Shown here piece after piece: positions 55,829 through 64,000 of a stretch of 64,000 bases of DNA; the stretch's first letter is position 1, and each line of letters begins with the position of its first letter. Made by a program: the position numbers and the translations under genes. The notes under the pieces were generated by a model. That model searched no databases. It saw nothing but the letters and a program-made list of their open reading frames with translations, and was not told where the DNA came from. Source of the DNA: Candidatus Pantoea edessiphila (GTDB lineage: Bacteria; Pseudomonadota; Gammaproteobacteria; Enterobacterales; Enterobacteriaceae). The stretch is from positions 1-64,000 of the forward strand of contig NZ_PDKU01000004.1 of NCBI RefSeq assembly GCF_002933355.1, given 5' to 3'.

Positions 55829-57571
55829 TTACTTTAAAGGACATAAATACTCAATGATTAATTGAACAAAACGTTTACCACGATATTTTTTTATATCAAG
55901 CTTATATACTAATTCAACTTGATTAACATCAGTATTTGGCCAGATATTTGTATCAACGTTAAATAGCAATCCATCAATTAACGGACCATTATCTAAAACT
56001 CGTAATAAAACATGTAAATGTCTCTTATTTATCAAGCGTTGTCTGATTAATTCAAATTTACCGTCAAAAGTAGGTTCTGGAAAGGATGGACCCCAAGGTC
56101 CTGCTTTACGTAATAAATCAGCGGTTTGAATAGAAAAATCAGATGGTTGTAAAGGTCCATCGGACCATATAATGGTTGAAATCATCTTATCTTGAACTAA
56201 ATCATTAACTAAGTCAGAAAAGTTTTTACTGAACTCTTTATAATGTGATTCTTTAATAGACAAACCAGCTGCCATAGCATGACCACCAAATTTTATCATT
56301 AATTTTGGCTTAATAGTATTCAAATGTTCAAGTATGTCTCTCAAATGTAAATTTTCAATCGAACGTCCAGAACCCTTTAATATCCCATCTCCTATACCTG
56401 TCGGTGCAAAAGCAATTACTGGACGATGAAACCGTTCTTTCAAACGCGAAGCTATAATTCCTACAATTCCTTGATGCCATTCAGGATGATAAACAGTTAA
56501 ACCTAAAGGTAAACTACTTTCTTGTTTCTGTAATACAGAACATAATTTCAATGCATCATTTTGCATGACTATTTCAATTTTTTTACGAGCTTGGTTTAGT
56601 GTATTTAATTCGTTTGCTAAAGCACGTGCTTTAGCTAAATCATCTGTCAGTAATAATGCCACTCCTATTGACATATCATGTAATCTTCCTGCAGCATTAA
56701 GACGTGGTCCTAATATATAGCTAAGATCATCTGTTGATAAATCGTGCAAATCACGTTTCGCGATTTCTAATAATGCAATAATACCTGGTCGACATATTCC
56801 TGCACGTATACGGTTTAACCCTTGCCATACTAAAATTCTATTATTTATATCAAGTGGCACTACGTCAACAATAGTACCAAGAGCAACAAGGTCTAATAAA
56901 TTAGCTAGATTTGGTTCAACCCATTTACTATTAAACCATCCTTTTTCACGTAAATAGGTCCTTAAAGCGGTCATTAAATAAAAAGCAACACCTACTCCTG
57001 CTAATGAACATAAAGGTAACGAACAATTTGAAATATTTGGATTAATAATAGCTGTAGCATCTGGTAAATTGTGACTAGGAAGATGATGATCAGTTACGAT
57101 TACTGGAATTCCATATTTTTTAGCACATTTGATTCCTTCATGAGAAGAAATACCATTGTCTACAGTAAGTATCATATCAGCACCTATCATGTGTAAATAT
57201 GTTACCATTTTTCTTGTTAAACCGTAACCATCTACAAATCGATTTGGTATTAAATATTGCACATTTTGACCACCCATACTTCTTAAAGCTAATACTGTTA
57301 ATGCAGTACTAGTCGCTCCATCAGTATCAAAATCTCCTACTACTATAATCTTACGGTTTTTACTTAACATTTCATGTAATAATACTACTGCTTTATCAAT
57401 ATCATATAATAATTTAAATGAAAATAAATGTTTTGTACTACGTTCTAAATCTTTTGGATAACATAAACCACGATTTAAATAAATACGTTTTAGTAATGGA
57501 GGTAAATCTGCTGGAAAATAATCTTTAACAGTTGCGTGACGTCTAACTAATTCAATTTTATAATTTAACAC
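55829..57571 (-). CDS. recJ: Single-stranded-DNA 5'-3' exonuclease RecJ
   Basis: Degrades 5' ends in recombination and mismatch repair. It has 580 residues (E. coli 577). DHH-family motifs: VVGDFDTDGATSTAL, TVDNGISSH, VIVTDHHLP, NPN, GPRLNAAGRL (motif V) and the DHHA1 segment GSGRS...KFGGHAMAAGLS. The start is GTG 57571, as in E. coli. dsbC and xerD, its E. coli neighbours, are missing. It is the one clearly intact recombination nuclease in the window. Confidence 0.95.
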   Translation of the reverse strand: MLNYKIELVRRHATVKDYFPADLPPLLKRIYLNRGLCYPKDLERSTKHLFSFKLLYDIDKAVVLLHEMLSKNRKIIVVGDFDTDGATSTALTVLALRSMGGQNVQYLIPNRFVDGYGLTRKMVTYLHMIGADMILTVDNGISSHEGIKCAKKYGIPVIVTDHHLPSHNLPDATAIINPNISNCSLPLCSLAGVGVAFYLMTALRTYLREKGWFNSKWVEPNLANLLDLVALGTIVDVVPLDINNRILVWQGLNRIRAGICRPGIIALLEIAKRDLHDLSTDDLSYILGPRLNAAGRLHDMSIGVALLLTDDLAKARALANELNTLNQARKKIEIVMQNDALKLCSVLQKQESSLPLGLTVYHPEWHQGIVGIIASRLKERFHRPVIAFAPTGIGDGILKGSGRSIENLHLRDILEHLNTIKPKLMIKFGGHAMAAGLSIKESHYKEFSKNFSDLVNDLVQDKMISTIIWSDGPLQPSDFSIQTADLLRKAGPWGPSFPEPTFDGKFELIRQRLINKRHLHVLLRVLDNGPLIDGLLFNVDTNIWPNTDVNQVELVYKLDIKKYRGKRFVQLIIEYLCPLK

Positions 57572-57981
57572 TGATTAATCGCTATTATTAATTTTTATAT
57601 GATCTTAAAATTATACAAATGTTAAGATATATAATATATTAGATATAAAATATGATTATTACTGATATGAAACGTTTTATACAGAATAATATAATTGCTA
57701 CAGTAATTAACTAACCATATAGTAACACATTAATAATTAAATATTGATATATTTCTATTACAATGATTAATCGTGGTACAAATATTAGTATATTGTTTAT
57801 AGATATCAATACTTATGAATTTAAGATCAAAAATTATTATATTGAATATATTATTTATATTTTAATAAAGCTTTATATAGTGTTTACATAAAATGTTTTT
57901 TAACATTTATTATTAATGATATATTTATATTGAATAATACTACAAAATACTATTTACATAGTAACAATTGAGAAATATTTA
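57572..57981. other. Divergent intergenic region between recJ and ygfZ
   Basis: I see 410 bases of A+T-rich sequence with no gene and no convincing promoter pair. It must drive recJ (minus) and ygfZ (plus). Confidence 0.4.
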
Positions 57982-58959
57982 ATGCTAAATTCAACATTAT
58001 TTGTTAAACAATCTATAAATTCTTATCGCTTACCATTGACTATTATGTATCTTGATGATTGGGCTTTAGTTTTAGTTTCTGGTGCTGATACAACTAAATA
58101 TTTACAAAGCCAATTAACTTTAGATATTACAAAAATTAAAAAAGACACACACTATCTGGCAGCACATTGTAATGCCTCTGGTAAAATGTGGAGTAATTTA
58201 CGAATTTTTTATTATGGAGAATATCTTGCGTATATTATACGGAAAGAAATACTTGAAATTCAATTGATAGAAATTAAAAAATATTCGGTTTTTTCAGAAA
58301 TAAACTTTTTAAGTGATCATGAATTTGTGTTGCTAGGTTTAGCGGGATTAAAAGCAAAAGAATTATTAGGAGATATATTTAAGATAATTCCTAATAATCA
58401 AGTATCACTAGTACAAAACGATGAAACTGCCATTTTATGGTTTAAGGATCCTATTGAACGTTTTTTAATCGTTACTACTAATTATATATGTAATTTTCTA
58501 AAAAAGACATTAATAAACAAGGTACAATTTAATAATAGTCAACAATGGTTATCATTAGATATTGAAGCAGGTATTCCAATAATAGATTTAAAAAATAGTG
58601 GTAAATTCATACCGCAGGATACTAATTTGCATATATTAAATGCTATTAGTTTTACAAAAGGTTGTTATATAGGACAAGAAATTATAGCTCGTGCTAAATA
58701 TCTTAATAAACATAAATATAATCTTTACTGGTTAACAGGAAGAACTAAAAAACTACCTTTAGTAAATGATCCATTGGAGATAAAAATTAATCAAAGTTGG
58801 AGGCGTACTGGAATAGTTTTAGCTGCAGTAAAATTAGATAACAATTTAGTTTCAGTACAAGCAGTAATAAATAAAGATATTTGTTATAATAACGTTATAC
58901 GTGTTTTAGATGATAATGATGGGTTTCTAAACATACAAAAAACTTCTTATCAATTGTAA
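57982..58959 (+). CDS. ygfZ: Folate-binding iron-sulfur cluster protein YgfZ
   Basis: Tetrahydrofolate-dependent protein that supports repair or assembly of some Fe-S enzymes, plausibly relevant to the Fe-S proteins CysI and QueE here. It has 325 residues (E. coli 326). The signature K-G-C-Y-x-G-Q-E is present as KGCYIGQEIIARAKY, with the conserved cysteine. AATTGAGAAA lies upstream of the ATG. Convergent with pepP. Confidence 0.93.
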   Translation: MLNSTLFVKQSINSYRLPLTIMYLDDWALVLVSGADTTKYLQSQLTLDITKIKKDTHYLAAHCNASGKMWSNLRIFYYGEYLAYIIRKEILEIQLIEIKKYSVFSEINFLSDHEFVLLGLAGLKAKELLGDIFKIIPNNQVSLVQNDETAILWFKDPIERFLIVTTNYICNFLKKTLINKVQFNNSQQWLSLDIEAGIPIIDLKNSGKFIPQDTNLHILNAISFTKGCYIGQEIIARAKYLNKHKYNLYWLTGRTKKLPLVNDPLEIKINQSWRRTGIVLAAVKLDNNLVSVQAVINKDICYNNVIRVLDDNDGFLNIQKTSYQL

Positions 58960-59002
58960 TTATACTTACAATCTTTATTTGAAATTAAGATTTAAGTAGC
59001 AT

Positions 59003-60328
59003 TTATAATACATTTTTTAGATTCTTTCTAGATGCCATTAAGAATTCTATTTGGTCTATTTCTTTTACTACACTATCAGTAAAACATTCATTACCATTCT
59101 TAGTAATAATAATATTGTCTTCTATACGAACACCTATACCACGATATTCGATAGGTACATCTGCATCTTTTGAAATATATAACCCCGGTTCCACTGTTAG
59201 TACCATATTTGGTTTTAATATTCTATTATTGATTGAAGTGCCATATGATCCAACATCATGCACATCAAGTCCTAGCCAGTGACCTAAATTATGCATAAAA
59301 AATTGAAGATATGCACCTTCAGAAATCAATTTATTTGGAATACCTTTTAACAATCTTAATTGAACTAAGTGTTTAACCATAATATTTATTACATGATGAT
59401 TTACTTCATTTATATTAATTTCTGGTTTTAACATTAACAACGCACACTTCAATGAAGTTAATACAATATTATATATTTCCCGCTGTTGTTTACTAAATTT
59501 TCCATTGATTGGAAAAGTACGAGTAATATCACTAGCATATCCTTTAAAGCTACATCCAGCATCAACTAATACTAAATCGCCATCACGCATTTTATCTTTA
59601 TTTTTTGTATAATGCAAAATACATGCGTTATACCCTGAACCAATAATAGTATTGTAAGCTAGTTGTCTAGCACCATGGTAGTTAAATTCATGATGAATTT
59701 CTCCTTCTAATTGATATTCAAACATACCTGGATAGCAAGATTTCATAGCTCTAGTATGTGCTAATGAAGTTATTTTACAAGACGTACGTAATAATTTAAT
59801 TTCTTCTGGTTCTTTAAATAAACGCATTTCGTGTACCAAAGGACGCCAATCAATAATCGTATTGGGTGGTGTTGAATCTACACCATTACGAAGACATCTT
59901 AACGTATTAAAAACCAATTTGTCAGCCTCAATATATTCATTCCATGCATGATATAATATTTTTATATTATTTAATAATTTAGAAAGATCTTTATCTATAT
60001 TATCCCAAGATAAAGCATAATCAACACCTATTCTAATTTTAGCAAGATTTTGTCCTAAGCAAGGACCAACCCAAATTTCAGTATTACAATCTTTGGGTTT
60101 ATTAAATAGTATTTGTTGATTATTGAATTCATCTTGTTTAATAAGAACCAGTAAAGCATTTGGTTCATCAAAACAAGTAAAGTACCAAAAATCTTTATTT
60201 TGGCAAAAATGATATTCATTTTGCTTCATTATGTTTTCTGGACTTGCAAATATTAATATAGCACTACACGATGTCATTTTTGATAAAAGCGTTTTTCGAC
60301 GATACTGTAATACAGTGGTTGAAATCAT
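59003..60328 (-). CDS. pepP: Xaa-Pro aminopeptidase II
   Basis: Cleaves N-terminal residues before proline; metal-dependent (pita-bread fold). With ATG 60328 it has 441 residues, identical in length to E. coli. The N-terminal domain has NKDFWYFTCFDEP. Metal ligands are in LVDAGCSFKGYASDITRTF, HNLGHWLGLDVHD, VEPGLYI and GVRIEDN. The longer frame from 60382 adds eighteen unmatched residues. In E. coli pepP follows ubiH; here it is isolated between ygfZ and ygfA. Confidence 0.94.
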   Translation of the reverse strand: MISTTVLQYRRKTLLSKMTSCSAILIFASPENIMKQNEYHFCQNKDFWYFTCFDEPNALLVLIKQDEFNNQQILFNKPKDCNTEIWVGPCLGQNLAKIRIGVDYALSWDNIDKDLSKLLNNIKILYHAWNEYIEADKLVFNTLRCLRNGVDSTPPNTIIDWRPLVHEMRLFKEPEEIKLLRTSCKITSLAHTRAMKSCYPGMFEYQLEGEIHHEFNYHGARQLAYNTIIGSGYNACILHYTKNKDKMRDGDLVLVDAGCSFKGYASDITRTFPINGKFSKQQREIYNIVLTSLKCALLMLKPEININEVNHHVINIMVKHLVQLRLLKGIPNKLISEGAYLQFFMHNLGHWLGLDVHDVGSYGTSINNRILKPNMVLTVEPGLYISKDADVPIEYRGIGVRIEDNIIITKNGNECFTDSVVKEIDQIEFLMASRKNLKNVL

Positions 60329-60438
60329 AGGAAATTCTCTATTGATAAATTTTATTTTAAAAATTATATAATTCGAAATCATTATATATGAATGGTATAT
60401 TAATCAATAAACACATAAACTTTTTATGTAAAATCAAT

Positions 60439-60516
60439 TATATTGAATAAATCAAACTTATAAGTAAAAATATTTTTTATATTGAATAAATCAAACTTAT
60501 AAGTAAAAATATTTTT
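60439..60516. repeat. Perfect 39-bp tandem duplication
   Basis: Two identical adjacent 39-base copies (60439-60477 and 60478-60516), each beginning TATATTGAATAAATC and ending AAAAATATTTTT. They lie between the pepP start and ygfA. In E. coli the ssrS (6S RNA) gene precedes ygfA; I see no 6S RNA-like structure here. Confidence 0.9.
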
Positions 60517-60576
60517 GTTATTATAGATTTCTATATTAATTACATGTTATAATAGCAGTTTTAATTTTATGTCGTT

Positions 60577-61178
60577 ATGAATATTAATATGCTTATAAAA
60601 AAATTATCAGAACGAAATAGCATTAGAAATAAAATGCGATATTTGAGACGTTCAATTTCAGAACAACAAAAAAAAAATTAGCAAATCAATTAACCGAACG
60701 TTTGATTGATTATTGTTCATTGATAAAATCAAAAAATATTGCTTCTTTTTTATCAATAGATGGTGAAATAGATACCAGTTCTGCAATTAAACATTTTTGG
60801 CAACAAAAAAACAATGTTTTTTTACCAGTAATAAATCCTATGATATCAGGAGGTCTTTTTTTTATAAAATATAATTCAAAAACTAATTTGATTTTAAATA
60901 AATTTAATATTTTAGAACCTAAATTAGCTCAGTATAAACCAATAGAACTTAATCAAATAGACGTAATGTTGGTACCATTAGTAGCATTTGATCTTAATGG
61001 ACAACGTTTAGGTTTAGGTGGTGGTTTTTATGATCGCATATTAAAAAATTGGAAAAATAATTCCTTTTTACCTATTGGATTAGCACATGATTTTCAATTA
61101 GTAAATTCATTACCAATTTTACATTGGGATATACCACTACCTGTAGTAATTACTCCATCAAAAATATGGGAATGGTAA
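60577..61178 (+). CDS. ygfA: 5-formyltetrahydrofolate cyclo-ligase family protein, frameshifted at an A10 run
   Basis: Recycles 5-formyltetrahydrofolate to methenyl-tetrahydrofolate. ATG 60577 opens a frame (SERNSIRNKMRYLRRSISEQQ) that matches the family N-terminus but stops at TAG 60679 just after a run of ten A (60668-60677). The rest is in the next frame from there: LANQLTERL, SFLSIDGEIDTS, MLVPLVAFDLNGQRLGLGGGFYDR and VITPSKIWEW at the C-terminus, all typical. One more A would join them into about 200 residues. No other defect is visible, so slippage rescue or a recent mutation are both possible. Convergent with serA, 14 bases apart. Confidence 0.85.
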
Positions 61179-61192
61179 AAAATATAACATGA

Positions 61193-62419
61193 TTAATGTA
61201 ACAGACGAGTTCTGATAGTTCCTGGAATAGATTGTAATGATTTTAACACTCTATCTAATACCTCTTTATTTAAATTTACATCTATTACTACATAACCTAT
61301 ATATGCTGAAGTTTGTAAATATTGTGATGATATATTAATATCATCATCTGCGAAAATTTGATTTATAGCTGTCATAATACCTGGTCGATTTTCATGTATA
61401 TGAATAAAACGACTACTATTATGTTTATGTATAGGTAGAGATACTTCTGGAATATTGACTGCTGATATTGTAGAACCATTATCGCAATATTTAATTAATT
61501 TACTACTAACTTCTACACCAATATTCTCTTGTGCTTCTACTGTTGAACCTCCAATATGAGGAGTAAGAAGTACATTATCAAATTGATTTAACGATGATAT
61601 AAAAGAAGTATTATTAACACTATGTTCATTAGGAAATACATCAATAGCAGCACCACCTATTTTTTCGTGTTTTAATACATCATACAATGCTGAAAGATTA
61701 ACTACATTGCCGCGGGCTGTATTAATTAATATAGATTTTGGTTTCATATGCAAAAGTTCTTTTGTACCAATCATGTTATTAGTTGATTCGTTTTCAGGTA
61801 CATGCAAACTTACTACATCACTAATTTTAAGTAATTCATACATGTTATCAATTTGTATTGCATTACCTAAAGATAGTTTTTTATCTATATCATAAAAAAA
61901 AACATGCATACCTAAACTTTCAGCTAATATACCTAATTGCATACCAATATGGCCATAACCTATTATACCAATATTTTTACCACGTGCTTCAAAGCAATTC
62001 TTTGTGATTTTATTCCATATTTTACAATGCATTTCTACATTAGCTTTAGGCACTCCACGTAACATAACTAACATTTCACCAATTACTAGTTCTGCTACAG
62101 ATCTAGTATTAGAAAACGGTGCATTAAAAACAGGAATACCTCTAATTGTTGCATTATGTAAATCAACTTGATTAGTGCCTATGCAAAAACAACCAATAGC
62201 TAACAATTGTTTTGCTATAGAAAAAATATCTTTTGTAATTTGAGATTTAGAACGAATACCAATAAAATGTGCGTTTCTTAAAGATATTTTTAATTGCTTA
62301 TTACAATGCAATGCATCACTATAAAATTCAATATTGGAATATCCTGCAGCATTTAAATTATTTATTGCACTTTTATGTATATCTTCTAACAATAAAAATT
62401 TAATGTTATTTTTTTCCAT
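61193..62419 (-). CDS. serA: D-3-phosphoglycerate dehydrogenase
   Basis: First step of serine synthesis, feeding glycine, cysteine and one-carbon units. It has 408 residues (E. coli 410). NAD site GYGHIGMQLGILAESLG, catalytic Arg/Glu/His motifs (TARGNVV, TPHIGGSTVEAQ) and a C-terminal ACT domain. The ACT serine-binding residues HIHENRPG and INISSQYLQT are kept, so feedback by serine should persist. Downstream of rpiA, as in E. coli. Confidence 0.96.
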   Translation of the reverse strand: MEKNNIKFLLLEDIHKSAINNLNAAGYSNIEFYSDALHCNKQLKISLRNAHFIGIRSKSQITKDIFSIAKQLLAIGCFCIGTNQVDLHNATIRGIPVFNAPFSNTRSVAELVIGEMLVMLRGVPKANVEMHCKIWNKITKNCFEARGKNIGIIGYGHIGMQLGILAESLGMHVFFYDIDKKLSLGNAIQIDNMYELLKISDVVSLHVPENESTNNMIGTKELLHMKPKSILINTARGNVVNLSALYDVLKHEKIGGAAIDVFPNEHSVNNTSFISSLNQFDNVLLTPHIGGSTVEAQENIGVEVSSKLIKYCDNGSTISAVNIPEVSLPIHKHNSSRFIHIHENRPGIMTAINQIFADDDINISSQYLQTSAYIGYVVIDVNLNKEVLDRVLKSLQSIPGTIRTRLLH

Positions 62420-62484
62420 ATGTTTCTATACCGTTTATAAAAATTATAATTTTATAATAGATTATATTAAGCATAACAAATATA

Positions 62485-63144
62485 CTATGTTATAATAGTT
62501 TCAACACCATTATCATTACTAATCAATACTATATCTGCTTTACGAGATGCAAAAATTCCAACAGTAACTACACCTGGTATACAATTAATGCTTCTTTCTA
62601 ATGAAACAGGATCTGAAATTATTAAATTGTGTACATCTAAAATAATATTTCCATTTTCGGTCACAATTTTATGACGATATCTTGGATTTCCCCCAATTTT
62701 TTCTAATTCACGTATCACAAAATTACGAGCCATAGGAATTACTTCAATAGGCAAAGGAAATTTTCCTAATGTACTTACTTTTTTAGAACTATCTATAATG
62801 CATATAAATTTATCAGCGGCTGATGCTATAATTTTTTCCTGTGTCAAAGCTGCACCTCCACCTTTAATCATACATCTAGCAGAATCAATTTCATCTGCGC
62901 TATCAATATAAAATGGTAAACTATTGATATCATTTAGATCTATAATATTCATTCCAAATTTTTTTAGTTTGTGTGTTGATTTTGCTGAACTAGAAACAAC
63001 ACCTTTGATTCTATGTTTGATAGAACTAAGTGCTTCTATGAAATAATCAACAGTTGATCCAGTGCCTATACCGACAATAATATTAGGTTTTATAAAATCA
63101 ATAGCTGCCCAACCAACAGCTTCTTTTAATTTATTCTGATTCAT
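62485..63144 (-). CDS. rpiA: Ribose-5-phosphate isomerase A
   Basis: Interconverts ribulose- and ribose-5-phosphate. It has 219 residues, equal to E. coli. [38 protein letters not shown] and the active-site [12 protein letters not shown] are conserved. It is 65 bases upstream of serA on the same strand. Confidence 0.97.
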   Translation of the reverse strand: MNQNKLKEAVGWAAIDFIKPNIIVGIGTGSTVDYFIEALSSIKHRIKGVVSSSAKSTHKLKKFGMNIIDLNDINSLPFYIDSADEIDSARCMIKGGGAALTQEKIIASAADKFICIIDSSKKVSTLGKFPLPIEVIPMARNFVIRELEKIGGNPRYRHKIVTENGNIILDVHNLIISDPVSLERSINCIPGVVTVGIFASRKADIVLISNDNGVETIIT

Positions 63145-63343
63145 AATACATTTAAACTTCCAATAAATAACAAAAATTATTCATAAATAAAAACTAGCAG
63201 TATTAGCTCTTATACACATTTATTACTTTGAGTATTTTAATCAAATATCCTAGAAATATCTTAAAAATCACTGTTGATAATTTTTATTTAGATAGATTTA
63301 GATGAAATTTTCATATACACTGCATGCAAAATATTAAAGCATA

Positions 63344-64000
63344 TTATTTAATATGTTTCGAAAAAGGAATACTAAATTTTTTAGCATCGAGTACAACCTT
63401 AAAATTTTTTAATAAATCCCAGTAAACATTTTGTAAATCATGAGTTTTACACCAACATCTAACTATAAAATTAAGATATGACGTATTTATTTCATGTAGT
63501 CCAATTTGAATTTCTTTATCTTTTAACACACGTTCATCTAATTCAATTACTCCTCTTAATAATGTAATTACTTCATCTATATTTGATTCGTATGCTACAC
63601 TAATAATAAATTCGTTACATCTAGCATGTTCTCTTGAAAAATTAGTAATTACACTGCTAATAATCTTACTATTAGGTAAAATTATTATTTTACCGTCTGA
63701 ACTTTTTAACGTAGTAGAAAAAACTTGAATATTTATAACAGTACCTGTTACACCTGCTATATCAACAAATTCCCCAGAACGAAATGGATAAAATATTATT
63801 AACAGAACCCCAGCTGCTAAATTAGATAAAGAACCCTGTAAAGATAACCCTATAGCTAAGCTAGCTGCACCCAATACAGTTATTATTGATGTAGCCTGTA
63901 TACCAATACGGCTTAACGCAGCACTAACAACACAGGCAACAATACTATATTTTATTAATCCAGCAAGGAAATCTGCAATAGTAAGATCAATTCGACGTAT
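63344..64000 (-). CDS. mscS: Small-conductance mechanosensitive channel MscS (5' end beyond the window)
   Basis: Inner-membrane channel that opens under tension to release solutes after hypo-osmotic shock. The reading frame is open to the right edge, starting IRRIDLTIADFL, so the gene continues past 64000; 218 residues are visible (E. coli total 286). The pore helix TM3 (ITVLGAASLAIGLSLQGSLSNLAAG) carries the Gly/Ala packing pattern, followed by the cytoplasmic beta domain (GTVINIQVFSTTLKSSDGKIIILPN). Missing are the N-terminus and TM1 at least. An internal TTG at 63874 is not the start. Confidence 0.95.
   Translation of the reverse strand: MRRIDLTIADFLAGLIKYSIVACVVSAALSRIGIQATSIITVLGAASLAIGLSLQGSLSNLAAGVLLIIFYPFRSGEFVDIAGVTGTVINIQVFSTTLKSSDGKIIILPNSKIISSVITNFSREHARCNEFIISVAYESNIDEVITLLRGVIELDERVLKDKEIQIGLHEINTSYLNFIVRCWCKTHDLQNVYWDLLKNFKVVLDAKKFSIPFSKHIK

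Noticed and set aside
60383-60576. 6S RNA (ssrS) gene before ygfA, expected from E. coli order
   Set aside because: The 194-base gap contains the 39-bp tandem repeat and no long rod-like hairpin or recognisable 6S sequence. I cannot fold it rigorously, so a covariance search remains the test.
63344-63874. A short complete MscS-like protein starting at TTG 63874
   Set aside because: The frame stays open and matches MscS up to position 64000, so the gene is merely cut by the window edge.

Overview
This window looks like part of the reduced, strongly A+T-rich chromosome of an obligate insect endosymbiont in the Enterobacterales. The closest fit I can name is Candidatus Blochmannia, the symbiont of camponotine ants. 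That genus call rests on inference from gene content and recall, not on a search. In favour are very high protein similarity to Escherichia coli, E. coli-like local gene order with the accessory genes removed, no mobile elements, and the retention of sulfate assimilation, aromatic amino acid and lysine genes. Nothing looks horizontally acquired and I see no defence system or other novel gene cluster. The interest lies in how ordinary genes have been altered by genome reduction.

Layout. At the left edge (1-161) lie the promoter and leader of an rRNA operon that runs leftwards out of the window. Next come clpB (N-domain lost), rluD (frameshifted at ten A) and bamD. They are followed by pheA and aroF, with tyrA missing between them, and the translation block rplS-trmD-rimM-rpsP-ffh. 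Then come gshA, tRNA-Arg, tRNA-Ser, csrA, alaS, recA, pncC, mutS, rpoS and ispF-ispD. A long minus-strand sulfur region (24.8-33.7 kb) carries cysJ-cysI-cysH and cysG-cysD-cysN-cysC. After it are queD, queE, eno, pyrG, queF, tRNA-fMet, argA, recB, recC, thyA-lgt, rppH, mutH, lysA, lysS-prfB, recJ, ygfZ, pepP, ygfA (also frameshifted at ten A), serA, rpiA and a partial mscS cut by the right edge.

How the genes work together. The cys genes give a full route from sulfate to sulfide, including the siroheme made by CysG for CysI. aroF, pheA, lysA, argA, serA and the cys genes fit a nutritional symbiont that supplies amino acids. queD, queE and queF are three steps of queuosine synthesis. rpsP, rimM, trmD, rplS, ffh, alaS, lysS, prfB and the tRNAs are translation genes, and prfB keeps its programmed +1 frameshift. 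The repair set is unusually rich for a symbiont: recA, recB, recC, recJ, mutS and mutH.

Main observations. (1) RecB keeps its helicase motifs but has lost nuclease active-site residues, and recD is missing from its usual place, so RecBC is probably a nuclease-free helicase and RecA loader. (2) clpB starts exactly at the GTG that E. coli uses for the short ClpB form, and nothing encoding the N-domain remains upstream. (3) rluD and ygfA are each broken at a run of exactly ten A, and one extra A would repair either, which fits transcriptional slippage. (4) The phenylalanine-binding GALV motif of PheA is changed to SSLV, suggesting relaxed feedback. (5) rpoS and csrA, often lost in such genomes, are intact.
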